Shown here piece after piece: positions 1 to 6,968 of a stretch of 10,666 nucleotides of DNA; within the stretch, counting starts at the first letter, position 1; every line of letters starts with the position of its first letter. A program made the position numbers and the translations under genes. Under the pieces are notes generated by a model. That model was not told where the DNA came from, did no database searches, and was given only the letters and a program-made list of their open reading frames with translations. Source of the stretch: Halieaceae bacterium UBA4438 (GTDB lineage: Bacteria > Pseudomonadota > Gammaproteobacteria > Pseudomonadales > Halieaceae); contig DGPO01000091.1 in the NCBI GenBank assembly GCA_002390485.1, positions 1 through 10,666 on the forward strand, in the 5' to 3' direction.

Positions 1-983
1 AGTACCGAGTCGATAACATGAATAATGCCGTTCGACGCAACGATGTCCGTCACTACGATGTTCGCCGACTCAATCATGAGTCCTGAATCACCGAGAGAAA
101 TCGTCGCCTCATCGCCGTTGGCCATGCCGACGGCACTGCCTGCAGCGGCGATCGCGTCAATAGATGAAAGCTCTGCACCCGCGACAACGTGGTAGAGCAA
201 CGTGCTCTCCAGAACGTCAAGATTGTTAAGCAGGTAGTTGAGCGCCGCATCGCCGAGTGCCTCAAAGGCCGCATCCGTGGGTGCAAATACGGTCAACGAC
301 GCGTCGGGGTCATTGAGAGTTGCGACCAAGTTTGCAGCAGTTGCGGCGGCAACCAGTGTTTCAAAGTCGTCGTTGGACGACGCAATTTCCGCAACAGTCA
401 TCGTTGAAGGCGTGAGATCTGGCGGAAGCAAAACCGAGTCAACCACATGGATGACGCCGTTAGAGGCTTCAATATCGTAGTCCACGACCTTTGACAGGTT
501 GACGTAGAGGTAATCGTCGTCGCGCTTAGTCAATGCGACATCAACACCGTTCAGCGTCTCTACCGTGGTCGGTGCTAAGTCAAGCGCCGCGCTGACGCCG
601 ACTTCGCTACCCAGTACGTGGTACGTCAAAATACCTGCCAGCGCCTCTGGGTCTGCCAGTAATGCGTCCAGTGTGCCTTCTGGAAGCGCTGCGAAAGCTT
701 CTTCCGTTGGGGCGAACACTGTCAGCGATGCACTTTCGTCAGAGAGCGCGTCAGCAAGTCCAGCGGCCTCGACGGCTGCGAGCAGCGTTGGGAAGCTGCC
801 ACTGGCAGTGGCAACTTCAACGATGTTGCCGGCCGAAGGTTCTGGGGCTGGCGTGCTTGCTTCTGGCGCTGCGGGAAGATCGCCGCTGTAAAGAACACCA
901 TCACCACTGTCTGAACATGCGGCGAGAAATACGAGTAGGCTGGCTACCAATGTGCGGGACATGACCCGTGTCATCGAATTCAT
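1..983 (-). CDS. Fasciclin (FAS1) repeat lipoprotein, partial (C-terminus beyond left edge)
   Basis: About 327 codons are visible, in an open frame from the ATG at 983 to the window edge with no stop. The N-terminus is a lipoprotein signal: a basic/hydrophobic stretch, then lipobox L20-A21-A22-C23 followed by Ser-Asp, so the mature protein should be lipid-anchored. An acidic, Pro/Ala-rich linker (about 24-52) leads to two FAS1 domains at about 53-187 and 196-327. Each has the H1 box (LTVFAPT, 87-93 and 230-236), a central YHV (121-123 and 264-266) and the H2 box (NGVIHVVDSVLL from 175; NGIIHVIDSV from 318). The second domain, or a further one, continues outside the window. FAS1 domains are extracellular modules usually tied to adhesion or matrix binding; the ligand is unknown. 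The ATG at 983 is preferred over M4 or M8 because AGGA lies 7 nt upstream. Family call firm, function open. Confidence 0.9.
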   Translation of the reverse strand, partial: MNSMTRVMSRTLVASLLVFLAACSDSGDGVLYSGDLPAAPEASTPAPEPSAGNIVEVATASGSFPTLLAAVEAAGLADALSDESASLTVFAPTEEAFAALPEGTLDALLADPEALAGILTYHVLGSEVGVSAALDLAPTTVETLNGVDVALTKRDDDYLYVNLSKVVDYDIEASNGVIHVVDSVLLPPDLTPSTMTVAEIASSNDDFETLVAAATAANLVATLNDPDASLTVFAPTDAAFEALGDAALNYLLNNLDVLESTLLYHVVAGAELSSIDAIAAAGSAVGMANGDEATISLGDSGLMIESANIVVTDIVASNGIIHVIDSV

Positions 984-990
984 AGTTAAA

Positions 991-994
991 TCCT
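991..994 (-). promoter_or_regulatory. Ribosome binding site of the FAS1 lipoprotein gene
   Basis: On the minus strand AGGA sits 7 nt before the ATG at 983. This favours the first of three closely spaced in-frame ATGs (codons 1, 4 and 8). All three would still give a usable lipoprotein signal, so the spacing is what decides the start. Confidence 0.6.
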
Positions 995-1242
995 GTTACT
1001 GATCTCGGTTTTAAAATTAAAATAGGGAGAAATCCAAGTTTGTTATCTCACAGCGCGGCGGATGATGGTGAGCCAAATTCGACGACAGGGACTTTCAGCG
1101 CGATGAATCAAAAGCCGCGCCGTATCTCGCTTTCGAATCTGTCCTGTGGATTTTTTAAGGGTCGTTTTGTGCAAGCTCTGGTCAATCGGGCAGACGCGTT
1201 CTTTATTAAATCTATTATTTTTCCCGTGGTTGCACCAACGAA

Positions 1243-1253
1243 GCGCAATGCGC
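1243..1253. repeat. Short perfect inverted repeat upstream of the aminotransferase gene
   Basis: GCGCA-A-TGCGC reads the same on both strands apart from the central base. It ends 33 bp before the aminotransferase ATG, between the AT-rich patch and the ribosome binding site, where a repressor site could lie. With only 5-bp arms it may be chance. Confidence 0.25.
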
Positions 1254-1273
1254 AGACTGACTTTTCGGTTAGC

Positions 1274-1277
1274 GGAG
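1274..1277 (+). promoter_or_regulatory. Ribosome binding site that fixes the aminotransferase start
   Basis: GGAG lies 9 nt before the ATG at 1287. It supports that ATG over the in-frame ATG at 1146, which would add 47 residues absent from class IV aminotransferases. Confidence 0.65.
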
Positions 1278-1286
1278 TTATTTTTT

Positions 1287-2219
1287 ATGGCCAACAGCAC
1301 CCACACGTACAGCCCTGACGAGCGCAATAGTTCGATACTGATTAATATTAATGGTGAGCTCATTCCTCGTGAAAAAGCGACCGTATCAGTGTTCGACAGC
1401 GGGTTTATCCTTGGCGATGGAATTTGGGAGGGGCTCCGCGTGCACCAAGGCACGATTCCATTTTTGAGTCAGCATCTAAAGCGTCTGTGGGAGGGCGCTA
1501 AAGCATTAGATCTCGACATGGGTATCTCTCGCGATGCGTTGGCGGACCGACTTTTTCAAACACTTATTGCCAATAACATGAGGGACCACGTCCATATTCG
1601 CTTGATGGTGACGCGAGGCATTAAGTCAACGCCTTATCAGGATCCCGCGGTCACGATTAGCGGGCCTACCATTGTCATTATTCCAGAATACAAAGCGCCG
1701 GATCCCAGCCTCAATGATCGTGGGCTCCGGCTCTATACGGTTTATACACGCAGGGGTTACGCCGACGTCCAGGACCCCCGAATCAATAGCCATTCAAAAC
1801 TCAACTGTATTTTTGGATGCATTCAAGCCGCAAAGGCGGGCTACGACGAAGCACTGATGCTCGACCCGCACGGGCACGTTGCGACCTGCAACTCGACACA
1901 CTTTTTTATTGTCCGTGAGGGTGAGGTTTGGACCTCCTCTGGCGATTACTGCCTCGACGGGATTACCCGGCGCAATGTGATTAACGTCTGTAAGGCCAAC
2001 GGTATTCCTGTTTTTGAAAAGAATTTTTCACTCATGCAAGTCTACGGTGCCGATGAAGCGTTCGTGACCGGAACGTTTGCAGGGTTGACGCCTGTTTTTG
2101 AGGTCGACGGACGCAGCTTAACCCACACGCAAAGAGGGCCGATGGTTGACCGCTTACAAGCGCTCTATCGGGCGCTTGTTGAAACAGAAAGTGGGCGGCC
2201 CCAGAACGCGAGCGTCTGA
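1287..2219 (+). CDS. Class IV PLP-dependent aminotransferase (BCAT / D-amino-acid aminotransferase fold)
   Basis: A 310-residue protein of normal length for fold-type IV transaminases. Visible family motifs, in order: FDSGFILGDGIWEG at 36-49, HxxRL at 63-67, VTRG at 108-111, the Schiff-base lysine K171 in NSHSKLN, the phosphate-binding turn GITR at 225-228, and TGTFAGLTPV at 261-270. It should transfer an amino group between an amino acid and a 2-oxoacid in the cytosol; the substrate cannot be read from sequence. The residue aligning with the Glu that contacts the PLP ring nitrogen in IlvE-type enzymes is T200 (in VATCNSTHFF), and the stretch between K171 and it is several residues shorter than in IlvE. 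Activity may therefore differ from a standard branched-chain aminotransferase, and I give no ilvE symbol. The gene ends 1 bp before the sulfotransferase-like gene, so the two are very probably co-transcribed and translationally coupled. Confidence 0.88.
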   Translation: MANSTHTYSPDERNSSILININGELIPREKATVSVFDSGFILGDGIWEGLRVHQGTIPFLSQHLKRLWEGAKALDLDMGISRDALADRLFQTLIANNMRDHVHIRLMVTRGIKSTPYQDPAVTISGPTIVIIPEYKAPDPSLNDRGLRLYTVYTRRGYADVQDPRINSHSKLNCIFGCIQAAKAGYDEALMLDPHGHVATCNSTHFFIVREGEVWTSSGDYCLDGITRRNVINVCKANGIPVFEKNFSLMQVYGADEAFVTGTFAGLTPVFEVDGRSLTHTQRGPMVDRLQALYRALVETESGRPQNASV

Positions 2220-2220
2220 T

Positions 2221-2949
2221 ATGACCGTCCGAATTGCGGGCTGGTCAGGACCGCGAAATATATCGACGGCCATGATGCGAGCCTGGGAGTCTAGACCCGA
2301 CTGTTCGGTGATCGATGAGCCTTTTTACGCGTGCTATCTCAAAGAGTCGGGTGCTGACCACCCTATGCGTGAGCAAATTTTGGCCAGCCAATCGACGAGT
2401 CGAGAGGCTGTAGCAAAGCATCTCAGCGCGTCGGCAATGACGGGCCTGCAGTATGAGAAGCACATGACGCATCACATGCCGCGCGGTATTGATCTGTTGT
2501 GGACCAAGGATATTAAGCACGTGTTTTTAATTCGTTCACCCGAACGCGTTATTGCGTCCTATCGCGAGAAAATGCCGTCGGTGTCGCCTGACGACATCGG
2601 TATTATCCGACAGCGAGAGTTGTTCGATGAGATTACAGCACTGACCGGACAGCGACCGCCAGTGGTCGACAGTGCAGATGTTCTTGCCCATCCCAAAGCA
2701 ATGATGCGTGAGATTTGCGAGGTACTCTGTGTCGAATGGGTCGACGGGTGCATGACCAACTGGAAGCAAGGTGCTCGGCCGAGTGATGGTGTTTGGGCAG
2801 CGCACTGGTATGAATCAGTCAATGCGTCGTCTGGTTTTTCAGCAGCGTCTGCCGCGCCCGTTAACCTGAGTACTCAGGATTTAGCGCTGGCCGACGCGAT
2901 GCGGCCGCACTATGAGGCCATGGCAACCTATAAACTGTCTCGACCTTGA
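2221..2949 (+). CDS. Small sulfotransferase-like protein (P-loop fold)
   Basis: A 242-residue protein. The N-terminus WSGPRNISTAMM (8-19) matches the 5'-phosphosulfate-binding loop position of PAPS-dependent sulfotransferases, with R12 and S15-T16 as the phosphate-contacting set. FLIRSPERVIASY (102-114) matches the 3'-phosphate site, with R105 and S113. These features predict a PAPS-binding enzyme that would sulfate a small molecule; no acceptor can be inferred. In-frame codons extend upstream to 2146, but the ATG at 2221 puts the P-loop right after the first strand, as expected. It has no strong Shine-Dalgarno, which fits translational coupling to the aminotransferase gene 1 bp upstream. A nucleotide-binding protein without sulfotransferase activity remains possible, because the loop departs from the classical PKSGTT form. 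The 3' end faces the dioxygenase gene 17 bp away. Confidence 0.75.
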   Translation: MTVRIAGWSGPRNISTAMMRAWESRPDCSVIDEPFYACYLKESGADHPMREQILASQSTSREAVAKHLSASAMTGLQYEKHMTHHMPRGIDLLWTKDIKHVFLIRSPERVIASYREKMPSVSPDDIGIIRQRELFDEITALTGQRPPVVDSADVLAHPKAMMREICEVLCVEWVDGCMTNWKQGARPSDGVWAAHWYESVNASSGFSAASAAPVNLSTQDLALADAMRPHYEAMATYKLSRP

Positions 2950-2966
2950 GTCATGTCTGTTGCGCG

Positions 2967-3917
2967 TTACAGCCCAAGCGCAGGACGCGCTATCGGGCTG
3001 CATAAAGCGGCGAGTACCGAGCGGGTCCCCTCAAAGCTGCGCCTGCCGTGCATTACTTTGAGGTTGTCGAGCAGGGCGATATCACCCTTTTGCCACTCAA
3101 TATCGATCGTATTCTCGTATGAAACATCAATAGCGGCCTCTAGATCGGCAGTTTCTATTCGACTGTGATCACCAAAGCACAAGCGCGGCTCTGGATCGTC
3201 GTCGGCATTGGCCCAGCTCGCTGCAGCGGCGACGATCTGATTAAAAAAGACGTCTTTACCACGTCCAAATTCATCGACTGCCATCAGCGCGGGTGTTTGT
3301 ACGGAGAGACCACCATCGTTCAGCCAGCGAAACGAATACCCCAACTCAGTAAGCCGCGTCTCCGCTTGCTCAGCGTTGGATACGTTGAGCGTGTCTTTCC
3401 AACTTCTGCCTTGGCCTGACGCGACGTCCGCATCGATGGGCATTGAGTTGCGGTAGCGAACGCCCAGGGCGCGCAGTTTGGCAACAAACTCGGGACGTAT
3501 GGCCGTTAGAGCAAGTAATGCGTGGTCTGATCGACAAATAGGTGTGGCGCCGCCCGTCTCCGCAGGCTTTTCACAAAAGAAAAACAGCTGTCCGGGAAAG
3601 GTCAGTGTCTGGGCCATTTCATGATGCAGAAAAATTTCCACCTCAGGAGGTGCCTCGTTGGCTGTGAAGACTCGACTGGTTCGGTTGTGTCGGACAGCGT
3701 TCGAAAACGATTCTGTGTAAGTAAAATTAGGCAGGTCAAAGGCTTCAATAAAATCGTGGAAGTCTTGCGCTGTGGATATGCCGTAGTCTCGAAAGACCAC
3801 AAACCCGTGTGCGTTGATCTGGTCACTGATGACCGTTTTGGATGGGCCGTCAAGCGGTGTTCCCACACTGATGGGTAGATCGGCGGGGGTCATCACTGTA
3901 AAAGAGGATGTGGTCAT
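2967..3917 (-). CDS. TauD/TfdA-family (clavaminate synthase-like) Fe(II)/2-oxoglutarate dioxygenase
   Basis: A 316-residue protein. Iron-ligand motif: LHHEMAQ at 97-103, read as H98-x-E100, the HxE version of the facial triad rather than TauD's HxD. The distal ligand is H290 in MHGRRSFEGTR, with R299 nine residues on as the probable 2-oxoglutarate carboxylate anchor. FFFCEKPAETGGATPI (112-127) is typical of the clavaminate synthase/SyrP-like branch. The expected reaction is O2- and 2-oxoglutarate-dependent hydroxylation or oxidative cleavage of a small molecule in the cytoplasm; the substrate is unknown. It is the last gene of a tight operon, 9 bp after the oxidoreductase. The ATG at 3917 has AAGGAA just upstream (close spacing); M9 lacks any such site. 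Taurine or alkylsulfate cleavage is one family activity, but the HxE motif and sugar-type neighbours do not particularly favour it. Confidence 0.85.
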   Translation of the reverse strand: MTTSSFTVMTPADLPISVGTPLDGPSKTVISDQINAHGFVVFRDYGISTAQDFHDFIEAFDLPNFTYTESFSNAVRHNRTSRVFTANEAPPEVEIFLHHEMAQTLTFPGQLFFFCEKPAETGGATPICRSDHALLALTAIRPEFVAKLRALGVRYRNSMPIDADVASGQGRSWKDTLNVSNAEQAETRLTELGYSFRWLNDGGLSVQTPALMAVDEFGRGKDVFFNQIVAAAASWANADDDPEPRLCFGDHSRIETADLEAAIDVSYENTIDIEWQKGDIALLDNLKVMHGRRSFEGTRSVLAALCSPIARPALGL

Positions 3918-3926
3918 GGTTCCTTC

Positions 3927-5135
3927 TTATTCGCTAATACGTTGTGTTGGCAGCAGATCCTGCTGGTAGGGATTAATCCCCAGTTGTTCAAGTGTGGATC
4001 TCACATCAACCATCAACCCCGTCTTGATTGATTCTTGAGCCATCCACGCGGTGATAATTGCCCACAGGCCCTCTGTGCAAGACGCGCCATCTCCCCTCGT
4101 GCCGTTGACGCGGGCACTGAATCGATCGTGTTCAAACAGGGTTGAACCGTAATGGCCGCCCAGCTCGATATCTTGGGGAAACGTGCAGTCCATTCCTTCG
4201 TAGGCGTCGTGACCTGTGACCTCGACCTTTATTTTTGACATGGAGCTACGTCGGGACTTGAAGCTTGCCTCTTCTTCCGCCCGCAAGGTGCCTTTGTCAC
4301 CACTGACCACCAAAGTCTCGTAGAGCTCTTCGCTAAACATGTTCAATGCAAATTGCCCTTTAACGCCGTTCTCATAATCCACAATGACGAGCGCGTGATC
4401 GTCAATATCTGCAGTCTGACCGTCGAAGGTGAAGTCTTTGAAATTGACCGCTTTGCCTCCGGAGGCGTAAACCCGAATCGGTTGAGCATTTGCGATTCGA
4501 TTCATTAAATCAAAGTAGTGACAGCATTTTTCCACGAGCGTGCCGCCGGAGTACCGGGAAAATTTATTCCACTCGTCTACTTTAGATAAAAACGGGGGGC
4601 GGTACTCACTCAGGCTCACCATTTTCACGTCACCCAACTCGCCCTTGGCCAGGCTGTTTAGCGCTAACTGGTACTGCGATTTGTAACGGTATTGCATGCC
4701 CAGTTGAATGGGTGCTGGGTAGCTCAAGGACGCCGTTGCTAAATAGAAGGCGTCCTCAAGCGTTGTCGCCATTGGCTTTTCTAAAAGGACGGCTTTTCCC
4801 GAAATTTTAACAGCATCAAAAATCTCACGGTGCGTGAAGTTAGGGGTACATATCAGTACAGCGTCTACTTCGTCGTCTTGATTGATCTCGGCGATCGTTT
4901 TGTAGGCTTTGGGTGGTTCATGCTCAGTGCCGGCAAACGCCTTAAGCGCTGTTTCCACACTTTGAGTATTCGTATCAAATACACCAACGATCCGCGCTTG
5001 ATTCAGCTGATGAACCGCTCGTATGTGCTCTCTCCCCATCATTCCCGTTCCGATGACTGCATAGCCAAGCTTTGGTGCATCGGAATTCATGTTCATGCGC
5101 AACTGGGTCACGATATTGTCGAGGTGGGTACGCAT
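3927..5135 (-). CDS. Gfo/Idh/MocA-family NAD(P)-dependent oxidoreductase
   Basis: A 402-residue protein. The Rossmann nucleotide-binding motif is VIGTGMMG (27-34), EKP at 119-121 is the family's cofactor/catalytic motif, and GGTLVEKCCHYFDL (197-210) carries the conserved catalytic His (H206) and Asp (D209) of the sugar/inositol dehydrogenase group. The expected role is oxidation or reduction of a hydroxyl of a cyclic sugar, inositol or similar polyol in the cytosol. It is the middle gene of a three-gene operon, 2 bp after the symporter and 9 bp before the dioxygenase, so it probably acts on the imported compound or its product. The start is uncertain: the ATG at 5135 has AGGG about 12 nt upstream, while ATGs at 5096 and 5090 would give an N-terminus closer to the family norm but have no ribosome binding site. 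I keep 5135. The exact substrate cannot be assigned. Confidence 0.88.
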   Translation of the reverse strand: MRTHLDNIVTQLRMNMNSDAPKLGYAVIGTGMMGREHIRAVHQLNQARIVGVFDTNTQSVETALKAFAGTEHEPPKAYKTIAEINQDDEVDAVLICTPNFTHREIFDAVKISGKAVLLEKPMATTLEDAFYLATASLSYPAPIQLGMQYRYKSQYQLALNSLAKGELGDVKMVSLSEYRPPFLSKVDEWNKFSRYSGGTLVEKCCHYFDLMNRIANAQPIRVYASGGKAVNFKDFTFDGQTADIDDHALVIVDYENGVKGQFALNMFSEELYETLVVSGDKGTLRAEEEASFKSRRSSMSKIKVEVTGHDAYEGMDCTFPQDIELGGHYGSTLFEHDRFSARVNGTRGDGASCTEGLWAIITAWMAQESIKTGLMVDVRSTLEQLGINPYQQDLLPTQRISE

Positions 5136-5137
5136 GA

Positions 5138-6853
5138 TTATTGAACGCCCTGTCGTTGTAGACGCAGTTTGTCTGCCGCAAGAGCGCGGACCCAGACAAG
5201 GATGTTAATGACAACCAGAAGTGCCGTGAGCGTTGCAAATAGCCCGCCGCTGCCACCGGCTAGACCGAGTGGGGAAAATATCATGTAAAGCAATACAACA
5301 CAGGAAAACAGGGAAAATGAGCAGGCCTTCGCGAATACCCACGGTGTCATATCGACCGGCGCTGAGCGTGTCGTAGAGCGCACCTGCGCGGGTCTCAAGT
5401 GTCCGATCAGCAATAAAATAGCCACTTCTGAGGCAAATAAAATGGCGTAGAGGTGCAGGAAGTGAATATTGATCACGTCTTTAAACACAAATTGAAGCAG
5501 CGCATAGGCGATCAGGTGAAACCCAATGGCCACCTTTACGGCCAGGGCGGGAACGCGGGTGGTGAGCATGCCCACCAGTACAACAGCAATAATGGGAATG
5601 TTGTAAAACCCCGAAAAAATTCGAATGATTTGCCAGAGCCCTTCGGGTGCAAACTGTAAGAGTGGGGCAATCCCAAGCGATACCGCGGCGATTCCGATAC
5701 TTGATATTTTCGCAATGGAGACCAGCCGGCTGTCTTCAATAGGCTGGCGAGCCAGCGGCTGGATAACGTCGAGCGTGAGCATGGTCGCTGAACTGTTAAT
5801 CAGTGAGTTAAATGAACTAAAAACTGCTCCGAGTAGCACGGCCAGGAAGAAACCCAGCGCCCATGTAGGGAGCGTATCCTTTACCAGCTGGGGGTAGGCG
5901 AGATCAATTGAATCCAGTCCAGAGCCGTAGAGGTGGTAGGCAATAACCCCAGGGACCATCATGAAAAAGGGCACCAGCACCTTAAAATAGCCCGACAGTA
6001 AGACCCCTTTTTGGCCCTCGGCAAAGCTCTTGGCGGCGAGGGTTCGCTGAATAACGTACTGGTTTGAGCACCAGTAAAATAAGTTGGCAAATACCATTCC
6101 TGTGAAGAGCGTCCCGAACGGGGTCGGATCGTCTTGATCGCCGATGGCATTGAGTTTGTCGACATCTGTACTGGTGACGATGTGAACACCCGACGCAATG
6201 TCCCCTCCGAGCAGGTGCAGACCCAGAAGTGGCACTGCAATACCCACGATGAGCAGTCCAAGCCCGTTCAGGGTGTCCGAGACTGCAACGGCTTTAAGGC
6301 CACCTAAGACGGCGTAAAGTGCACCCACGGAACCGATGACAATGACAGTCAGCACAAGAGAGCTGCCGTAACTGAGCCCTAAAAATTCTGGGATATCAAA
6401 CAGCTTGAGGACGGCAACAGAGCCGGCGTAAAGAACACTTGGAATGGTGACGAGGCCGTACCCAAGTAGAAAAAGAATGACGCTGAGTCGTCTCACGTCA
6501 TCGTCATACCGGTCGGCAAGGAACTGCGGCAGTGTTGTAAAGCCGCCGGCCAAGTAGCGAGGCAAAAAGAAAAATGCCATGGCAATTGTCGCGACAGCGG
6601 CGGTGACTTCCCACCCCATGGCACTCATATTAAACCCGTAAGCGGAGCCGTTGAGTCCAATGAGTTGTTCTGCCGACAGGTTGGTCAGAAGTAGCGAGCC
6701 CGCAATGAACGGAGCGCTGAGTCCACGACCTGCAAGGAAATAGCCTTCACTGTCAGACGTTGTTGCGCGTGCTTTTTGATACGAAAACCACGCCACACCA
6801 CCCATGAACAAGGCGCATGTCAATGCAACGGTTATCAAGTCGGTAGGAGTCAC
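5138..6853 (-). CDS. Sodium:solute symporter, vSGLT/SLC5 type (likely Na+/sugar cotransporter)
   Basis: A 571-residue membrane protein with about 14 hydrophobic segments and an acidic loop near 226-244. SSS hallmarks: FLAGRGL (39-45), LTNLSAEQLIG (56-66), LGGLKAVAVSD (183-193), FYWCSNQYVIQR (259-270) and SSFNSLINSSAT (346-357). Using vSGLT as I remember it, the galactose-contacting set N64, Q69, E88, N260, Y263 and K294 aligns without gaps to N58, Q63, E82, N257, Y260 and K291. The Q428 position appears to be R411. The serines of the Na+ site on TM8 are kept (S346-S347). A Na+-driven importer of a hexose, galactoside or polyol is the best reading. The start is GTG at 6853, with GGGA 7 nt upstream and TM1 beginning near residue 5. 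First gene of the operon with the oxidoreductase and dioxygenase; divergent from a paralogous symporter gene. The C-terminal 90 or so residues add two helices absent from that paralogue. Confidence 0.92.
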   Translation of the reverse strand: MTPTDLITVALTCALFMGGVAWFSYQKARATTSDSEGYFLAGRGLSAPFIAGSLLLTNLSAEQLIGLNGSAYGFNMSAMGWEVTAAVATIAMAFFFLPRYLAGGFTTLPQFLADRYDDDVRRLSVILFLLGYGLVTIPSVLYAGSVAVLKLFDIPEFLGLSYGSSLVLTVIVIGSVGALYAVLGGLKAVAVSDTLNGLGLLIVGIAVPLLGLHLLGGDIASGVHIVTSTDVDKLNAIGDQDDPTPFGTLFTGMVFANLFYWCSNQYVIQRTLAAKSFAEGQKGVLLSGYFKVLVPFFMMVPGVIAYHLYGSGLDSIDLAYPQLVKDTLPTWALGFFLAVLLGAVFSSFNSLINSSATMLTLDVIQPLARQPIEDSRLVSIAKISSIGIAAVSLGIAPLLQFAPEGLWQIIRIFSGFYNIPIIAVVLVGMLTTRVPALAVKVAIGFHLIAYALLQFVFKDVINIHFLHLYAILFASEVAILLLIGHLRPAQVRSTTRSAPVDMTPWVFAKACSFSLFSCVVLLYMIFSPLGLAGGSGGLFATLTALLVVINILVWVRALAADKLRLQRQGVQ

Positions 6854-6968
6854 AGGTCGTTCCCGTAATAGACGGCACGAGCATAAATACAGACTGCGTC
6901 GCCTTCAATAGCTGGTTTTAGTCGACGATGTTAACCTCGCACAGCGCTCATAGGGTGGTAGACATGAT
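6854..6968. promoter_or_regulatory. Divergent control region between the two symporter genes
   Basis: These 115 bp must carry the start sites for both the leftward operon and the rightward symporter gene. The only clear element is AGGGTGG at 6952-6958, 10 nt before the ATG at 6969. The AT-rich patch near 6883-6891 could be a leftward -10. GGTT and AACC bracket a GTCGAC at 6921-6926, but the symmetry fails inside the outer four bases, so I do not call an operator. The shared region suggests co-regulation of the two transporters by a regulator encoded elsewhere. Confidence 0.4.

Larger units (their letters stand above)
984..1286. other. Divergent intergenic region (303 bp)
   Basis: This non-coding stretch separates the leftward FAS1 gene from the rightward aminotransferase gene, so it must carry promoters for both. 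An A/T-only run at 1009-1024 lies at a suitable distance for the leftward promoter. A second AT-rich patch at about 1201-1222 includes TATTAT at 1213-1218 and could be a -10 element for the rightward gene, but I find no matching -35 at 16-18 bp. Open frames crossing the region on both strands resemble no protein family and lack ribosome binding sites. I see no RNA gene and no clear terminator. Confidence 0.5.

Noticed and set aside
238..964. Alanine/serine-rich plus-strand open frames within the FAS1 gene (238-480, 565-891, 662-964)
   Set aside because: They are complementary-strand shadows of a continuous 327-codon minus-strand frame with clear FAS1 motifs and a lipoprotein signal.
1146..1286. 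47-codon N-terminal extension of the aminotransferase from an upstream ATG
   Set aside because: The extension does not look like class IV aminotransferases, and GGAG is well placed for the ATG at 1287.
1043..1453. 136-codon minus-strand open frame, and an overlapping 92-codon plus-strand frame (1040-1318), in the intergenic region
   Set aside because: Neither resembles a protein family or has a ribosome binding site. Both run into the N-terminal coding region of the well-supported aminotransferase gene.
2146..2220. 25-codon N-terminal extension of the sulfotransferase-like protein overlapping the aminotransferase gene
   Set aside because: The phosphate-binding loop is expected just after the first strand, which the ATG at 2221 provides. 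The extension is a shadow of the aminotransferase frame.
2967..3917. Naming the dioxygenase as taurine dioxygenase (tauD)
   Set aside because: It has HxE instead of HxD, and no taurine transport or sulfonate genes are nearby; only the superfamily is supported.
6911..6933. Possible operator palindrome GGTT...GTCGAC...AACC between the symporter genes
   Set aside because: Only the outer four bases pair; the inner bases break the symmetry, so it does not exceed chance expectation.
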